Origin: Sulfurimicrobium sp031426915 | GTDB lineage: Bacteria > Pseudomonadota > Gammaproteobacteria > Burkholderiales > Sulfuricellaceae | Direction of reading: 5' to 3' | Length of the DNA stretch: 64,000 nt | NCBI GenBank assembly: GCA_031426915.1 | Contig: JASJPB010000013.1 | Span: 186,001-250,000, forward strand | Part shown: positions 7,850 to 14,867 of the stretch, piece after piece | How the letters are laid out: every line of letters starts with the position of its first letter | How positions within the stretch are numbered: position 1 is the first letter of the stretch | The notes under the pieces: generated by a model | Seen by the model: the letters and a program-made list of their open reading frames with translations, nothing else | What the model was told of the DNA's origin: nothing | Database searches by the model: none | Program-made: the position numbers and the translations under genes

Positions 7850-9049
7850 TCATTGCGCCAGAAGCACAGCTTCCCCGTCGCGAAACTCGGCGCGCACCCC
7901 GGCACGATTGAACTGGTGCGACGAGGGGTCGAGACTGAGGCGACCCGTCACTCCATCCAGGGTAAGGGCCGTGCCGGGCGGATTTGCCTGCAACATCAAC
8001 GCCAGGCGCCAGGCATCGATACCGAGCGCATAGAGCCGCTCCAGATCGGTGCCGAGCGCAGTTTGAGGCCGGGGATAGACCATCACGGCGATATGATCCG
8101 GCTGCAACAGCCATGGCATATCGGTGAAGCGGACACCATTGAGATCGTGGTATTTCTGTGGATTGTTGGCCCCGGCGAAGATCTGCGAAGTGGCGTAAGA
8201 GGGAATATCCGGGTTGAGGTAAGGCCGCAGCAGGCGGGCTTCCTGCCCATCCATGGCAAGGAACACCATTTCCGCCGCACGTTTCTGTAAAGCATCTCGT
8301 ATGGCGCTGGCATTGGCGCCGGAAAAAATGAGCTGATCCACGATCGTGCCGCCCAGAACCGGCCACTCGGCGGCGAAGGAAAGCTGCATGCGTTTTTCCA
8401 GCGCGCCGCCGGAAACAATGATGGTGGCCGTTTTCCTGCCATCGGCGAAAGCCGCCTGGGCGACCTGACGCGCCTCGATATCCGCAGCCAAACCCAGCAA
8501 GTAAAGCTGGGGGGGTAGAACTGCGTCCCGTTCCGGCTGGTTGAGCGCCAGGGTAGGCACGCTCACCTGCTTGCTGGAAGCCAATGCGGTGACCCCGCTC
8601 TTGGTCAGTGGGCCGACCACGATCCGGGCTCCCGCTTGCGTTGCCTGGCCGTATGCGGACACAATGTCATCCACCTTGTCGCCACTTGGGTAAATTTTTA
8701 TCGGCAGCGCTCCTGCCTGAATTGCGGAAGCCGCCATGAAGCCCTGCTTCACCGCCTCCGCGGCACGGCCGAAAGCGCTGGAATTAAGCGGCAGCAACAG
8801 CGCAACATGCGCATTGGCGGTTGATGCCGGCAACACCTTGCCGTCAGGGGGCAACAACGCAGTCCTAACCGGCGAGGACTCGGCCCTGACCGGCTGTGAC
8901 AGCGCCGCACTAACTGGCTGAGACGGCTCGGCCCTGATCGGTTGTACCAGCGAACTGACAGGGCTTTGGACCGAACTTTTGGCGACTCCAGCACAGCCCG
9001 TCAAAGCAAGGGCGGTAAATAGCAACCATAAAGAGAGGTAACGTTGCAT
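7850..9049 (-). CDS. lpoA: Penicillin-binding protein activator LpoA, short form
   Basis: This outer-membrane lipoprotein is expected to activate PBP1A from the periplasmic face. It starts at the ATG at 9049 (a TTG lies one codon earlier). The signal peptide ends TALALTGC (lipobox LTGC). Residues ~25-65 are a low-complexity linker built of SQPV/RAES repeats. From ~78 (HVALLLPLNSSAFGRAAEAV) the protein follows the periplasmic-binding-like LppC domain. E. coli LpoA has 678 residues including an N-terminal TPR-like domain; at 399 residues this protein lacks that domain. The rsmI gene is divergent and overlaps its 5' end, as at the E. coli yraL/yraM locus. Confidence 0.85.
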   Translation of the reverse strand: MQRYLSLWLLFTALALTGCAGVAKSSVQSPVSSLVQPIRAEPSQPVSAALSQPVRAESSPVRTALLPPDGKVLPASTANAHVALLLPLNSSAFGRAAEAVKQGFMAASAIQAGALPIKIYPSGDKVDDIVSAYGQATQAGARIVVGPLTKSGVTALASSKQVSVPTLALNQPERDAVLPPQLYLLGLAADIEARQVAQAAFADGRKTATIIVSGGALEKRMQLSFAAEWPVLGGTIVDQLIFSGANASAIRDALQKRAAEMVFLAMDGQEARLLRPYLNPDIPSYATSQIFAGANNPQKYHDLNGVRFTDMPWLLQPDHIAVMVYPRPQTALGTDLERLYALGIDAWRLALMLQANPPGTALTLDGVTGRLSLDPSSHQFNRAGVRAEFRDGEAVLLAQ

Positions 9050-9904
9050 CAAGATCAGGAGAAAGGTGGAAAAGGCACATTATATGTGGTTGCCACACCG
9101 ATTGGTAATTTACGGGACATTACCCTGCGCGCGCTGGATGTGTTGAAATCGGCACAAATCATCGCGGCCGAGGATACCCGCAATACTGCCCACCTGCTCG
9201 GCCACTACGGCCTTTCGGCAAAACTGGTGGCCTTGCACGAGCACAACGAACTCGCCGCCTCCCCCAAACTGGTTGAAGCCCTGCATGCCGGCAAGACGGT
9301 TGCGCTTGTGTCGGATGCCGGCACCCCCGGCATCAGCGACCCCGGCGCCATACTGGTGAAAGCAGCGCGCGCGGCAGGTCTGCCCGTGGTTCCGCTGCCC
9401 GGCCCCAGCGCGGTGATCTGCGCCCTTTCGGCGGCGGGAATGGAAGCTGCACCCCACTTCCTGTTCTACGGTTTCCTGCCCGCCAAGCCCGGCAACCGTC
9501 GCAAGGCGCTGGCCCCGCTGCAATCCCTGCCCTACACCCTGGCGTTTTACGAAGCACCGCATCGCATCGTGGAAACCGTCGCCGATCTGCTCTTGGTGCT
9601 GGGGGGCGAACGCGAAATCACTTTCGCGCGCGAACTCACCAAACTGTTCGAAAGCATTCACACCTGCAAACTGGCGGACGCCCCGGCCTGGCTGGAAGGC
9701 GACGCCAACCGGCAGCGCGGGGAATTCGTGGTGCTGGTTTCGGGCGCGCCGCCCAGCCCGGAAGAGGGTATCGGCGAGGAAGCGCGGCGCACGCTGCAAC
9801 TCCTGCTGGGGGAATTGCCGCTGAAACAGGCGGTCAAGCTCGCCGCCGAGATCAGCGGGGAGAAGAAAAATGCCCTATACGAACTGGCATTGCAGTTAAA
9901 ATGA
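9044..9904 (+). CDS. rsmI: 16S rRNA (cytidine1402-2'-O)-methyltransferase
   Basis: RsmI 2'-O-methylates C1402 of 16S rRNA in the decoding centre, using SAM. The 286-residue product has the tetrapyrrole-methylase-like fold markers TLYVVATPIGNLRDIT, IAAEDTRNTAHLL, ALVSDAGTPGISDPG and VVPLPGPSAVICALSAAG. The start is TTG at 9044: no ATG or GTG lies in frame before the conserved YVVATPIGN, an in-frame stop sits at 9029-9031, and AGAGAGG (9032-9038) lies 5 bases upstream. The start codon and the lpoA start codon overlap head to head. The stop overlaps an ATG in the pyrC frame. Confidence 0.94.
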   Translation: MHQDQEKGGKGTLYVVATPIGNLRDITLRALDVLKSAQIIAAEDTRNTAHLLGHYGLSAKLVALHEHNELAASPKLVEALHAGKTVALVSDAGTPGISDPGAILVKAARAAGLPVVPLPGPSAVICALSAAGMEAAPHFLFYGFLPAKPGNRRKALAPLQSLPYTLAFYEAPHRIVETVADLLLVLGGEREITFARELTKLFESIHTCKLADAPAWLEGDANRQRGEFVVLVSGAPPSPEEGIGEEARRTLQLLLGELPLKQAVKLAAEISGEKKNALYELALQLK

Positions 9905-9930
9905 CGTTGGACTCACACACAGGCCAACCC

Positions 9931-10962
9931 ATGAACACCCTCACCATCACCCGCCCCGACGACTGGCACCTCCATCTGCGCGACGGCAGCGAAATGCGGG
10001 CCGTGCTGGCGGACACCGCGCGCCGTTTCGCCCGCGCCATCGTCATGCCCAATCTGCGCCCCCCCGTGACCAGCACCGAACTGGCGCTCGCCTACCGGCA
10101 GCGCATCCTCGACGCGCTGCCCGCAGGCTCGGATTTTCAGCCGCTGATGACGCTTTATCTCACCGACAACACCGCGCCCGATGAGATCGTCAAGGCCAAG
10201 GCCAGCGGCATGGTGCACGGCGTGAAGCTCTACCCCGCCGGCGCCACCACCAACTCCGATTCCGGCGTGACCGACATCCTCAAATGCCATGCCGCGCTGG
10301 AAGCGTTGCAGGAGCACGACCTGCCGCTGCTGGTGCATGGCGAGGTGACCCATCCGCTGGTGGACGTATTCGACCGCGAACAGGTTTTCATCAGCCGGGT
10401 ACTGGCGCCGCTGCTGGAGCGCTTCCCCCGCCTGCGCATCGTGTTCGAGCACATCACCACGCGCCAGGCAGTGGACTTCGTCAAGAACGCGCCGTCGAAC
10501 CTGGCCGCGACCATCACCCCCCACCACCTGCTGTACAGCCGCAACGCCATGTTCAGCGGCGGCATCCGCCCGCACATGTACTGCCTGCCGGTGCTGAAGC
10601 GCGAGGACCATCGCTGGGCGCTGCTCGCAGCGGCCACCAGCGGCAACCCGAAATTCTTTCTCGGCACCGACAGCGCCCCCCATGCCCGCAACGCCAAGGA
10701 ATCCGCCTGCGGCTGCGCCGGCATCTACTCCGCCCATGCCGCGCTGGAGCTTTACGCCGAGGCATTCGAGGCGGCAAAGGCGCTGGACAAGCTGGAAGGC
10801 TTCGCCAGTTTTCATGGCGCGGATTTTTATGGCTTGCCGCGCAATGAGGGGAAGATCACGCTGGTCAGGGAAAGCTGGGAGGTGGCGGGGGAATTGCCGT
10901 TCGGAAGCACCTCGCTCGTACCGCTCAGGGGCGGCGAGCAGGTTGGCTGGAAGCTGGTATAA
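9931..10962 (+). CDS. pyrC: Dihydroorotase
   Basis: PyrC cyclises N-carbamoyl-aspartate to dihydroorotate in pyrimidine synthesis. The 343-residue class II enzyme has the zinc site RPDDWHLHLRDG at residues ~7-18, the carboxylated lysine in GVKLYPAGATTNS, HGEVTHPLVDVFDRE, FEHITTRQAV and the catalytic GTDSAPHARNAKE. The start at 9931 gives the expected short lead (MNTLTITRPDDW); an in-frame ATG at 9901 overlapping the rsmI stop would add ten residues and cannot be excluded. It is probably co-transcribed with rsmI. Confidence 0.96.
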   Translation: MNTLTITRPDDWHLHLRDGSEMRAVLADTARRFARAIVMPNLRPPVTSTELALAYRQRILDALPAGSDFQPLMTLYLTDNTAPDEIVKAKASGMVHGVKLYPAGATTNSDSGVTDILKCHAALEALQEHDLPLLVHGEVTHPLVDVFDREQVFISRVLAPLLERFPRLRIVFEHITTRQAVDFVKNAPSNLAATITPHHLLYSRNAMFSGGIRPHMYCLPVLKREDHRWALLAAATSGNPKFFLGTDSAPHARNAKESACGCAGIYSAHAALELYAEAFEAAKALDKLEGFASFHGADFYGLPRNEGKITLVRESWEVAGELPFGSTSLVPLRGGEQVGWKLV

Positions 10963-10980
10963 ACCTTGAACCCAAATAAT

Positions 10981-11120
10981 CCATTGGGCTCAAACCCCTC
11001 CCGGCCTCCCCTTGTGCGAGCATCCGCTATGCGGATTGCCTGCTTGACCCGCCTCAGGGGAGGGGCGGGCTTTGCTCTCCCCCTGACAAGGGGGAGCTGG
11101 AGGGGGTTTGGGCCTAATGG
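10981..11120. repeat. GC-rich palindromic element, family A copy 1
   Basis: Outer arms 10981-11001 (CCATTGGGCTCAAACCCCTCC) and 11099-11120 are imperfect reverse complements. An inner palindrome contains CTCCCCC-TGACAA-GGGGGAG (11077-11096). It has no coding potential I trust. A related element with the same CCTCCCC...CTGACAAGGGGAG core lies at 62691-62782 between pmbA and darP. This looks like a non-autonomous interspersed repeat. It fills the first part of the 429-base gap after pyrC. Confidence 0.75.
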
Positions 11121-11144
11121 ACAATCCGGGCTGAAAACTCAGCT

Positions 11145-11265
11145 AGCCACAGAGAACACAGAGTAAAAACGATGGCTTGCAATAAATATTGGCTTCACCC
11201 GTTAGGTGAACTGGTAAATGGGCGAAGCCCGCTTCATCTCTGTGACCTCTGTGTTCTCTGTGGCT
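11145..11265. repeat. Palindromic element, family B copy 1
   Basis: A perfect 19-bp inverted repeat, CCACAGAGAACACAGAG-type, has arms at 11145-11163 and 11247-11265. Between the arms lies a smaller hairpin with TTCACCCGTTAGGTGAA. A degenerate second copy with the same internal hairpin lies at 12929-13059. Together with the family A element it occupies most of the gap between pyrC and the 11392 gene. Confidence 0.8.
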
Positions 11266-11391
11266 TGAATTGCGGTTTTAAGAATATAACTTGAGCGCAT
11301 CAATGCAAGTCGCGATCCCGGGACATACGTTCACACACGCGCCCCTCCGGCTCGCGAAAACAATTCAATCAATAACCAAAGAGATCAAGTC

Positions 11392-11733
11392 ATGAAAAAA
11401 CTTCTCCCTTTTGCCGTGTTAGCCCTTTTTGCAACAAATGCCGTGGCCGACCTGTTCGCCTGGGTAGATGACCAGGGTATACGGCGTCACGGCGAAACCG
11501 TGCCGAAACAATATGCCGCCACGGCAAGAAATCTGACCGCCGAGGCGAGAACAGAGCCGGCCAAGCTGACGTCGGAAGAAAAAGAAAAGTCGGATTTCAA
11601 GAAATTGCAGAAGGACAACAGTCTGAAGGCGAGCCAGAAAGAGGCGGAGGAAAAGGAAATCAGGGAGCAGGCCCAGCGCTATATTCGCATGGAAAAAGCC
11701 TGGGAGGCGGCCCAGGAAGATAAGAAACGCTGA
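11392..11733 (+). CDS. Small exported protein, DUF4124-like N-terminus
   Basis: The 113-residue protein has a signal peptide (MKKLLPFAVLALFATNAVA, cleavage expected before D20). Then comes LFAWVDDQGIRRHGETVP, which resembles the W-x-D-x-x-G start of DUF4124 periplasmic proteins. The rest (residues ~55-113) is highly charged, rich in Lys/Glu and probably helical or coiled-coil (SEEKEKSDFKKLQKDN, KEAEEKEIREQAQ). Function is unknown. AGAGATC lies just before the ATG as a modest ribosome-binding site. It lies alone between two repeat clusters, so its transcription unit is unclear. Confidence 0.7.
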   Translation: MKKLLPFAVLALFATNAVADLFAWVDDQGIRRHGETVPKQYAATARNLTAEARTEPAKLTSEEKEKSDFKKLQKDNSLKASQKEAEEKEIREQAQRYIRMEKAWEAAQEDKKR

Positions 11734-11893
11734 GGGCTGACAACGCGCTGCCAAGGTGCGCGGGTCCTTTCCCGCTTGAAGCAGCGACATATAGCGTATT
11801 GATGGTTTCACGGCATTGTCGGGACGAGGCAAAACCATGTATCGGACTGATTTGTCTCGTCTAATTATTGATTGCAACATTTTGTCCATCACC

Positions 11894-11915
11894 TTGATGC
11901 AATATTTTGCGTCAA
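11894..11915. promoter_or_regulatory. 22-bp palindrome upstream of the 11955 gene
   Basis: TTGATGCAA and TTGCGTCAA (8 of 9 pairs complementary) are separated by TATT, 40 bases before the 11955 start. Size, symmetry and position suit a dimeric repressor operator, or a short hairpin. The regulator is unknown and no core promoter was firmly recognised beside it. Confidence 0.35.
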
Positions 11916-11954
11916 ATTAGGATGGCCACTTTTCGTTAGAACTCGGAATCTCCT

Positions 11955-12722
11955 ATGCGCGAATTCATAAGCAAATTATCGGGAGCCAATGTATTTCCAA
12001 CGCTTTGCTACCTGCTGGCTGCGTACTTTTTGTACGCTTTCTGCGCGGTCGTTGGAGTACCTCCGAGTAAGGCTCTTGATGGCACAAGTGGAAGTTACTT
12101 GGCCCTCGCCCTGTTTCTCTTCATGCTCCCTGAAGCAAAGAAGCTGAAGTTTGGTCAGCTCTTTGAGTACGAAGCGCGGGTTAAGGAAATCAAGGAAGAA
12201 GTGAAGCAATTTAAGGACGAAACGCGATCTACTCTCTCGGCATATACAAGCCTTGTCTCCGCAATTAGCAATACCGTTAGCCAAACCATCAACGTCAATC
12301 TTCCAGGGCGTAGTGAGGCAACGCAGGCGAAGGAAGACCTCGATTCAACACTAAGAACAAAGACAGGAAAGTCGGAAGTCGAGGACGAAATTGAACAGTT
12401 CCTAGCCTCAGAAGGAAACGACCTGAACTACGCACTAGCGAAGCTCCGCATGCAACTCGAAAGAGAGCTACGCCGCATCCTCGACAAACGTTCTAAGGTT
12501 TCACTCACATCCGGCGAAAACACCAAGTTCCTTTCGGCGCGCTCATTGTTCCTTCAATTCGTCCGGCAGTTCCCGAACTATGAAGGAATCGAGGGTTCCT
12601 TTGACTATGTACTCAAGGTTTGTAACGCGGCCATACATGGACAGTACATTCCCGAGAATTACGCCCATGAAGCCCTTTCAATGGGATTCAGAATGCTTGC
12701 GGAACTTAAGAGCATCAATTGA
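11955..12722 (+). CDS. Membrane-anchored coiled-coil protein of unknown function (accessory)
   Basis: The 255-residue protein was not recognised. Two hydrophobic segments (~15-36 and ~47-61) are followed by a charged helical stretch (KEIKEEVKQFKDETRSTL). Beyond ~145 lies a soluble domain (EIEQFLASEGNDLNYALAKL, ARSLFLQFVRQFPNYEGIE, VLKVCNAAIHGQ). The ending resembles the helical N-A-x-H-G tail seen in DUF4145/HEPN-like proteins, but this is weak. Base composition and codon use are visibly more AT-rich than neighbouring genes, suggesting acquisition. Its last codon and stop (AAT TGA) are supplied by the second copy of a 71-bp duplication of its own interior, so the C-terminus may be altered. 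Confidence 0.6.
   Translation: MREFISKLSGANVFPTLCYLLAAYFLYAFCAVVGVPPSKALDGTSGSYLALALFLFMLPEAKKLKFGQLFEYEARVKEIKEEVKQFKDETRSTLSAYTSLVSAISNTVSQTINVNLPGRSEATQAKEDLDSTLRTKTGKSEVEDEIEQFLASEGNDLNYALAKLRMQLERELRRILDKRSKVSLTSGENTKFLSARSLFLQFVRQFPNYEGIEGSFDYVLKVCNAAIHGQYIPENYAHEALSMGFRMLAELKSIN
12389..12459 (+). repeat. 71-bp direct repeat, copy inside the 11955 gene
   Basis: These 71 bases are identical to 12717-12787. This copy lies within the 11955 coding sequence, where it encodes IEQFLASEGNDLNYALAKLR. Confidence 0.95.
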
Positions 12723-12787
12723 ACAGTTCCTAGCCTCAGAAGGAAACGACCTGAACTACGCACTAGCGAAGCTCCGCATGCAACTCG
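12717..12787 (+). repeat. 71-bp direct repeat, copy at the 3' end of the 11955 gene
   Basis: This is an exact copy of 12389-12459, in a different reading frame relative to the gene. It begins in the final Asn codon and provides the TGA stop. Absence of any mismatch points to a recent event. It runs directly into the 17-bp tandem array. Confidence 0.95.
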
Positions 12788-12890
12788 CCACCGTGAGGGT
12801 CAGGTCCAACTCGCCACCGTGAGGGTCAGGCCACCGTTAGGGTCAGGCCACCGTTAGGGTCAGGCCACCGTTAGCACCGTTAGGGTCAGG
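12788..12890 (+). repeat. Tandem array of a 17-bp unit (CCACCGTTAGGGTCAGG)
   Basis: Units lie at 12788-12804 and 12814-12830 (with GTGAGGG in place of GTTAGGG), at 12831-12847 and 12848-12864, as a partial at 12865-12874, and as a near-full unit at 12875-12890. A 9-base insert (TCCAACTCG) that echoes the end of the 71-bp repeat separates the first two. There are no unique spacers, so this is not a CRISPR. It belongs to the 375-base gap after the 11955 gene. Confidence 0.9.
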
Positions 12891-12922
12891 TCTTGCCTTT
12901 TGCCTTCAGCAAAAGGCAAGAC
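12890..12922. repeat. Perfect 14-bp hairpin ending the tandem array
   Basis: GTCTTGCCTTTTGC (12890-12903) and GCAAAAGGCAAGAC (12909-12922) are perfectly complementary around the loop CTTCA. It could end transcripts from the 11955 gene, although no T-run follows. The GGGTCAGGTCTTGC flank resembles REP-type palindromes mobilised by RAYT transposases, which is a resemblance only. Confidence 0.7.
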
Positions 12923-12928
12923 AAACCA

Positions 12929-13059
12929 TTGCAAAATATTGGGTATTCACTCGTTGGGTGAGGCCAAACAAAGACCGCGAACTGCCTTTGCGAGTTGGGC
13001 GGCAAACCGCCCATCCCTGTTTACCCCGTTTCTCCGTGTTCTCCGTGACCTCCGTGGTT
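12929..13059. repeat. Palindromic element, family B copy 2 (degenerate)
   Basis: It shares TTGCAA...AATATTGG...TTCACTCGTTGGGTGA with the copy at 11145-11265, and ends in CTCCGTGTTCTCCGTGACCTCCGTGG, the counterpart of that copy's right arm. The left arm is missing. It occupies the rest of the gap up to the 13098 gene end. Confidence 0.6.
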
Positions 13060-13097
13060 ATCGAACTGAGGTTTTCAGAGTCAATCATCCGCCGTCA

Positions 13098-14126
13098 CTA
13101 TTTTTCATACATGCGCCCGATCTCGCCGGCGCAAGCATCCGGATGATCGCGGTGCCGCCCGATCAGGTGATGCGCGGTTTCCTGCCAGCGTTGTGCGCCT
13201 CGCTCGACCTGGAGGCGCAAGGCTTGCAGCGGCTCCCCTTCCACCCAGCGTTGGTATGCCTCGGTCAGTTCAGGGAACAGCTCCCGCCGCATACCCCTGA
13301 GATTGGCAAAATAGAAATGCAAGCCGGCTTCATTTTCCCGTTCCAGTAGCGTGGGCAAGGTGGAAATGCTGTCGGCCAGGTGGTCCCGCACCGCCCGCGC
13401 AACCAGTTCACCGCGCGTGCCAGATACAGTCCGCAGCAGTGCCGGCCAATCCTCGCCGAGGCTTTGCTCCGCGCGCCATTCCCCGACTTCATGCAGCAGC
13501 GCGGACTCCACTTCATTGTCGGTCATCTGCTCCAGAGCCTGCTCGAAGTCAGCGTCGAAAGCGTAATACGCCATCGCGCGCGCCATGGCGTCCTGATGTT
13601 TTTTCCAGCGCCATTCCTCGATCTTTTCCCACAGCATGCGGCGCATCGACTCGCGCCGGATGAACAGGGTACCGTCGAGCAGCATGGCCGGTGGCGCGGT
13701 CATGTCGCGCGCATGTTCGCGCCCGGCGATCAACACCGGCAAACCGTCGCGCTGTTCGGCGCGCAGCAGCTCGGCGAGGAAAAAATGCGGCGCGGCGTAG
13801 CTCCCGTAACCACCGCTGTAAACCAGTCCCTGCGCGGTGAGAGTCCGATTGATGGCGGCGGTTTCGAAGGGATCGATTTCGTTTTGCCCGAGACGTAACG
13901 ACTGGAAGCCGTCTGCCTCCAGTTGTTCCCATAACGCTTCTCGTTGGGTGATCCAGTCCCCCAGTTCACCTTTCGGCAAGGAAACGTTGAATGGGTAGCC
14001 CCGCTCCCAGCGATAGAACTCGCGCATCTTGAGCAAATATGTGCACAGGGTGTAATTGCGCGCATGCAGCGCATCGCTGATATGGCAGTTGCGCTGGACG
14101 GTAGCGCTCAGGTTTGACAGATCCAT
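13098..14126 (-). CDS. Conserved protein of unknown function (possibly Sfum_1244 family)
   Basis: The 342-residue soluble protein starts MDLSNLSATVQRNCHISDAL and continues LCTYLLKMREFYRWERG. This opening reminds me of proteins labelled Sfum_1244 family; I recall no characterised function, and the name is from memory. There is no signal peptide or membrane segment. Family-like stretches include TAQGLVYSGGYGSYAAPHFFLAEL and DGTLFIRRESMRRMLWEKIEEWRWKK; the rest is rich in Glu, Arg and Trp and probably helical. It is transcribed divergently from rnpB, 66 bases away, on the far side of the repeat cluster. Confidence 0.75.
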   Translation of the reverse strand: MDLSNLSATVQRNCHISDALHARNYTLCTYLLKMREFYRWERGYPFNVSLPKGELGDWITQREALWEQLEADGFQSLRLGQNEIDPFETAAINRTLTAQGLVYSGGYGSYAAPHFFLAELLRAEQRDGLPVLIAGREHARDMTAPPAMLLDGTLFIRRESMRRMLWEKIEEWRWKKHQDAMARAMAYYAFDADFEQALEQMTDNEVESALLHEVGEWRAEQSLGEDWPALLRTVSGTRGELVARAVRDHLADSISTLPTLLERENEAGLHFYFANLRGMRRELFPELTEAYQRWVEGEPLQALRLQVERGAQRWQETAHHLIGRHRDHPDACAGEIGRMYEK

Positions 14127-14176
14127 GGGGCGGCCACAATGTTGACTATATTAGTCGGGATATATATCACGAATCA

Positions 14177-14185
14177 TGCTAAAAT
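14177..14185 (+). promoter_or_regulatory. Extended -10 promoter of rnpB
   Basis: TGCTAAAAT is an extended -10 (TGnTAAAAT). It ends 7 bases before the first base of the RNase P RNA at 14193, which places the transcription start where the RNA begins. No good -35 was seen at the right distance; a TTGACT at 14142 is too far upstream. Confidence 0.6.
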
Positions 14186-14192
14186 CCAAACT

Positions 14193-14645
14193 GAAGCTGG
14201 CTAGGCAGTCGCTGTATGGTTCTCCATGCAGAGGAAAGTCCGGGCTCCACAGAGCAGGATGCCGGCTAACGGCCGGACGCCGCGAGGCGATGGAAAGTGG
14301 CACAGAAAACATACCGCCGATGGCCCGCAAGGGATCAGGCAAGGTTGAAAAGGCGCGCTAGCGCCTTTCAGTGAAGGCTAATCCGCTTGCGGGTTATGCC
14401 GCAGCTAAAAGGCGCGCACTCCGCAAGGAGGGCGGGCGGTGGCGCAAGCCACCGTCAGGTAAGAGCTCACCGCATTGCTGGTAACAGCAATGGCAGGTTA
14501 AACCCCATCCGGAGCAAGACCAAATAGGGGGGCACTGGCGCGGCTCGCGTTGCCCCCGGGTAGGTTGCTTGAGCGCTGGAGCAATTCAGCGCCTAGAGGA
14601 ATGACTGTCCACGACAGAACCCGGCTTATCGGCCAGCTTCACCCT
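14193..14645 (+). ncRNA. rnpB: RNase P RNA, bacterial class A
   Basis: This is the catalytic RNA that trims the 5' ends of tRNA precursors. Recognisable conserved parts are GAAGCTGGCTAGGCAGTCGC at the 5' end, GAGGAAAGTCCGGGCTCCA, ACCGCCGATGGCCCGC, CGGTAAGAGCTCACCGC-like P-regions, CCGGAGCAAGACCAAATAGG and the 3' part GGAATGACTGTCCACGACAG with ACCCGGCTTATCGGCC. At about 453 bases it is longer than E. coli M1 RNA (377), mainly through extra hairpins between ~14340 and ~14470. The 3' end is set by alignment to the E. coli end; CTTTTTA follows as a termination tract. Confidence 0.96.
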
Positions 14646-14838
14646 TTTTAGTTTCATTCGATTTCACGCCCAGGCGCAATGCCGTGGGCAGCGCTCCCAG
14701 CCTTTTCAATCCCCAACTCAAAACCTAACAAACAACATTCACTATTAATCGTATCCCCTTATTTCTAAAGCATATAAATTTTAGTTCATGTTTATCGCCT
14801 AACTCCTTGTCTCGTAAACGAAAAACCCGATTTCACCC

Positions 14839-14867
14839 TTGACCTTCCCTGTTTTTTTTACTATAGT
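14839..14867 (+). promoter_or_regulatory. dcw cluster promoter (Pmra)
   Basis: TTGACC (14839-14844) and TATAGT (14862-14867) are separated by exactly 17 bases, a good sigma-70 promoter 70 bases before mraZ. The predicted start near 14874 falls inside the MraZ box array, so MraZ binding should block it. The rest of the 291-base gap after rnpB shows nothing else I can support. Confidence 0.75.

Noticed and set aside
12580..12822. 80-codon frame spanning the second 71-bp repeat
   Set aside because: Out of frame with the 11955 gene over its first part, and its end is created by the tandem array.
12788..12890. Short direct repeats considered as a CRISPR array
   Set aside because: Units are 17 bp, contiguous and without unique spacers; no cas genes nearby.
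12900..13349. 149-codon frame after the hairpin
   Set aside because: Crosses a palindromic repeat and then runs antisense to the 13098-14126 gene.
14142..14170. TTGACT (14142) with TATATC-like -10 as the rnpB promoter
   Set aside because: Would start transcription about 20 bases before the mature RNA end; the extended -10 at 14177 fits the start directly.
14176..14361. 61-codon frame
   Set aside because: Lies inside the RNase P RNA gene.
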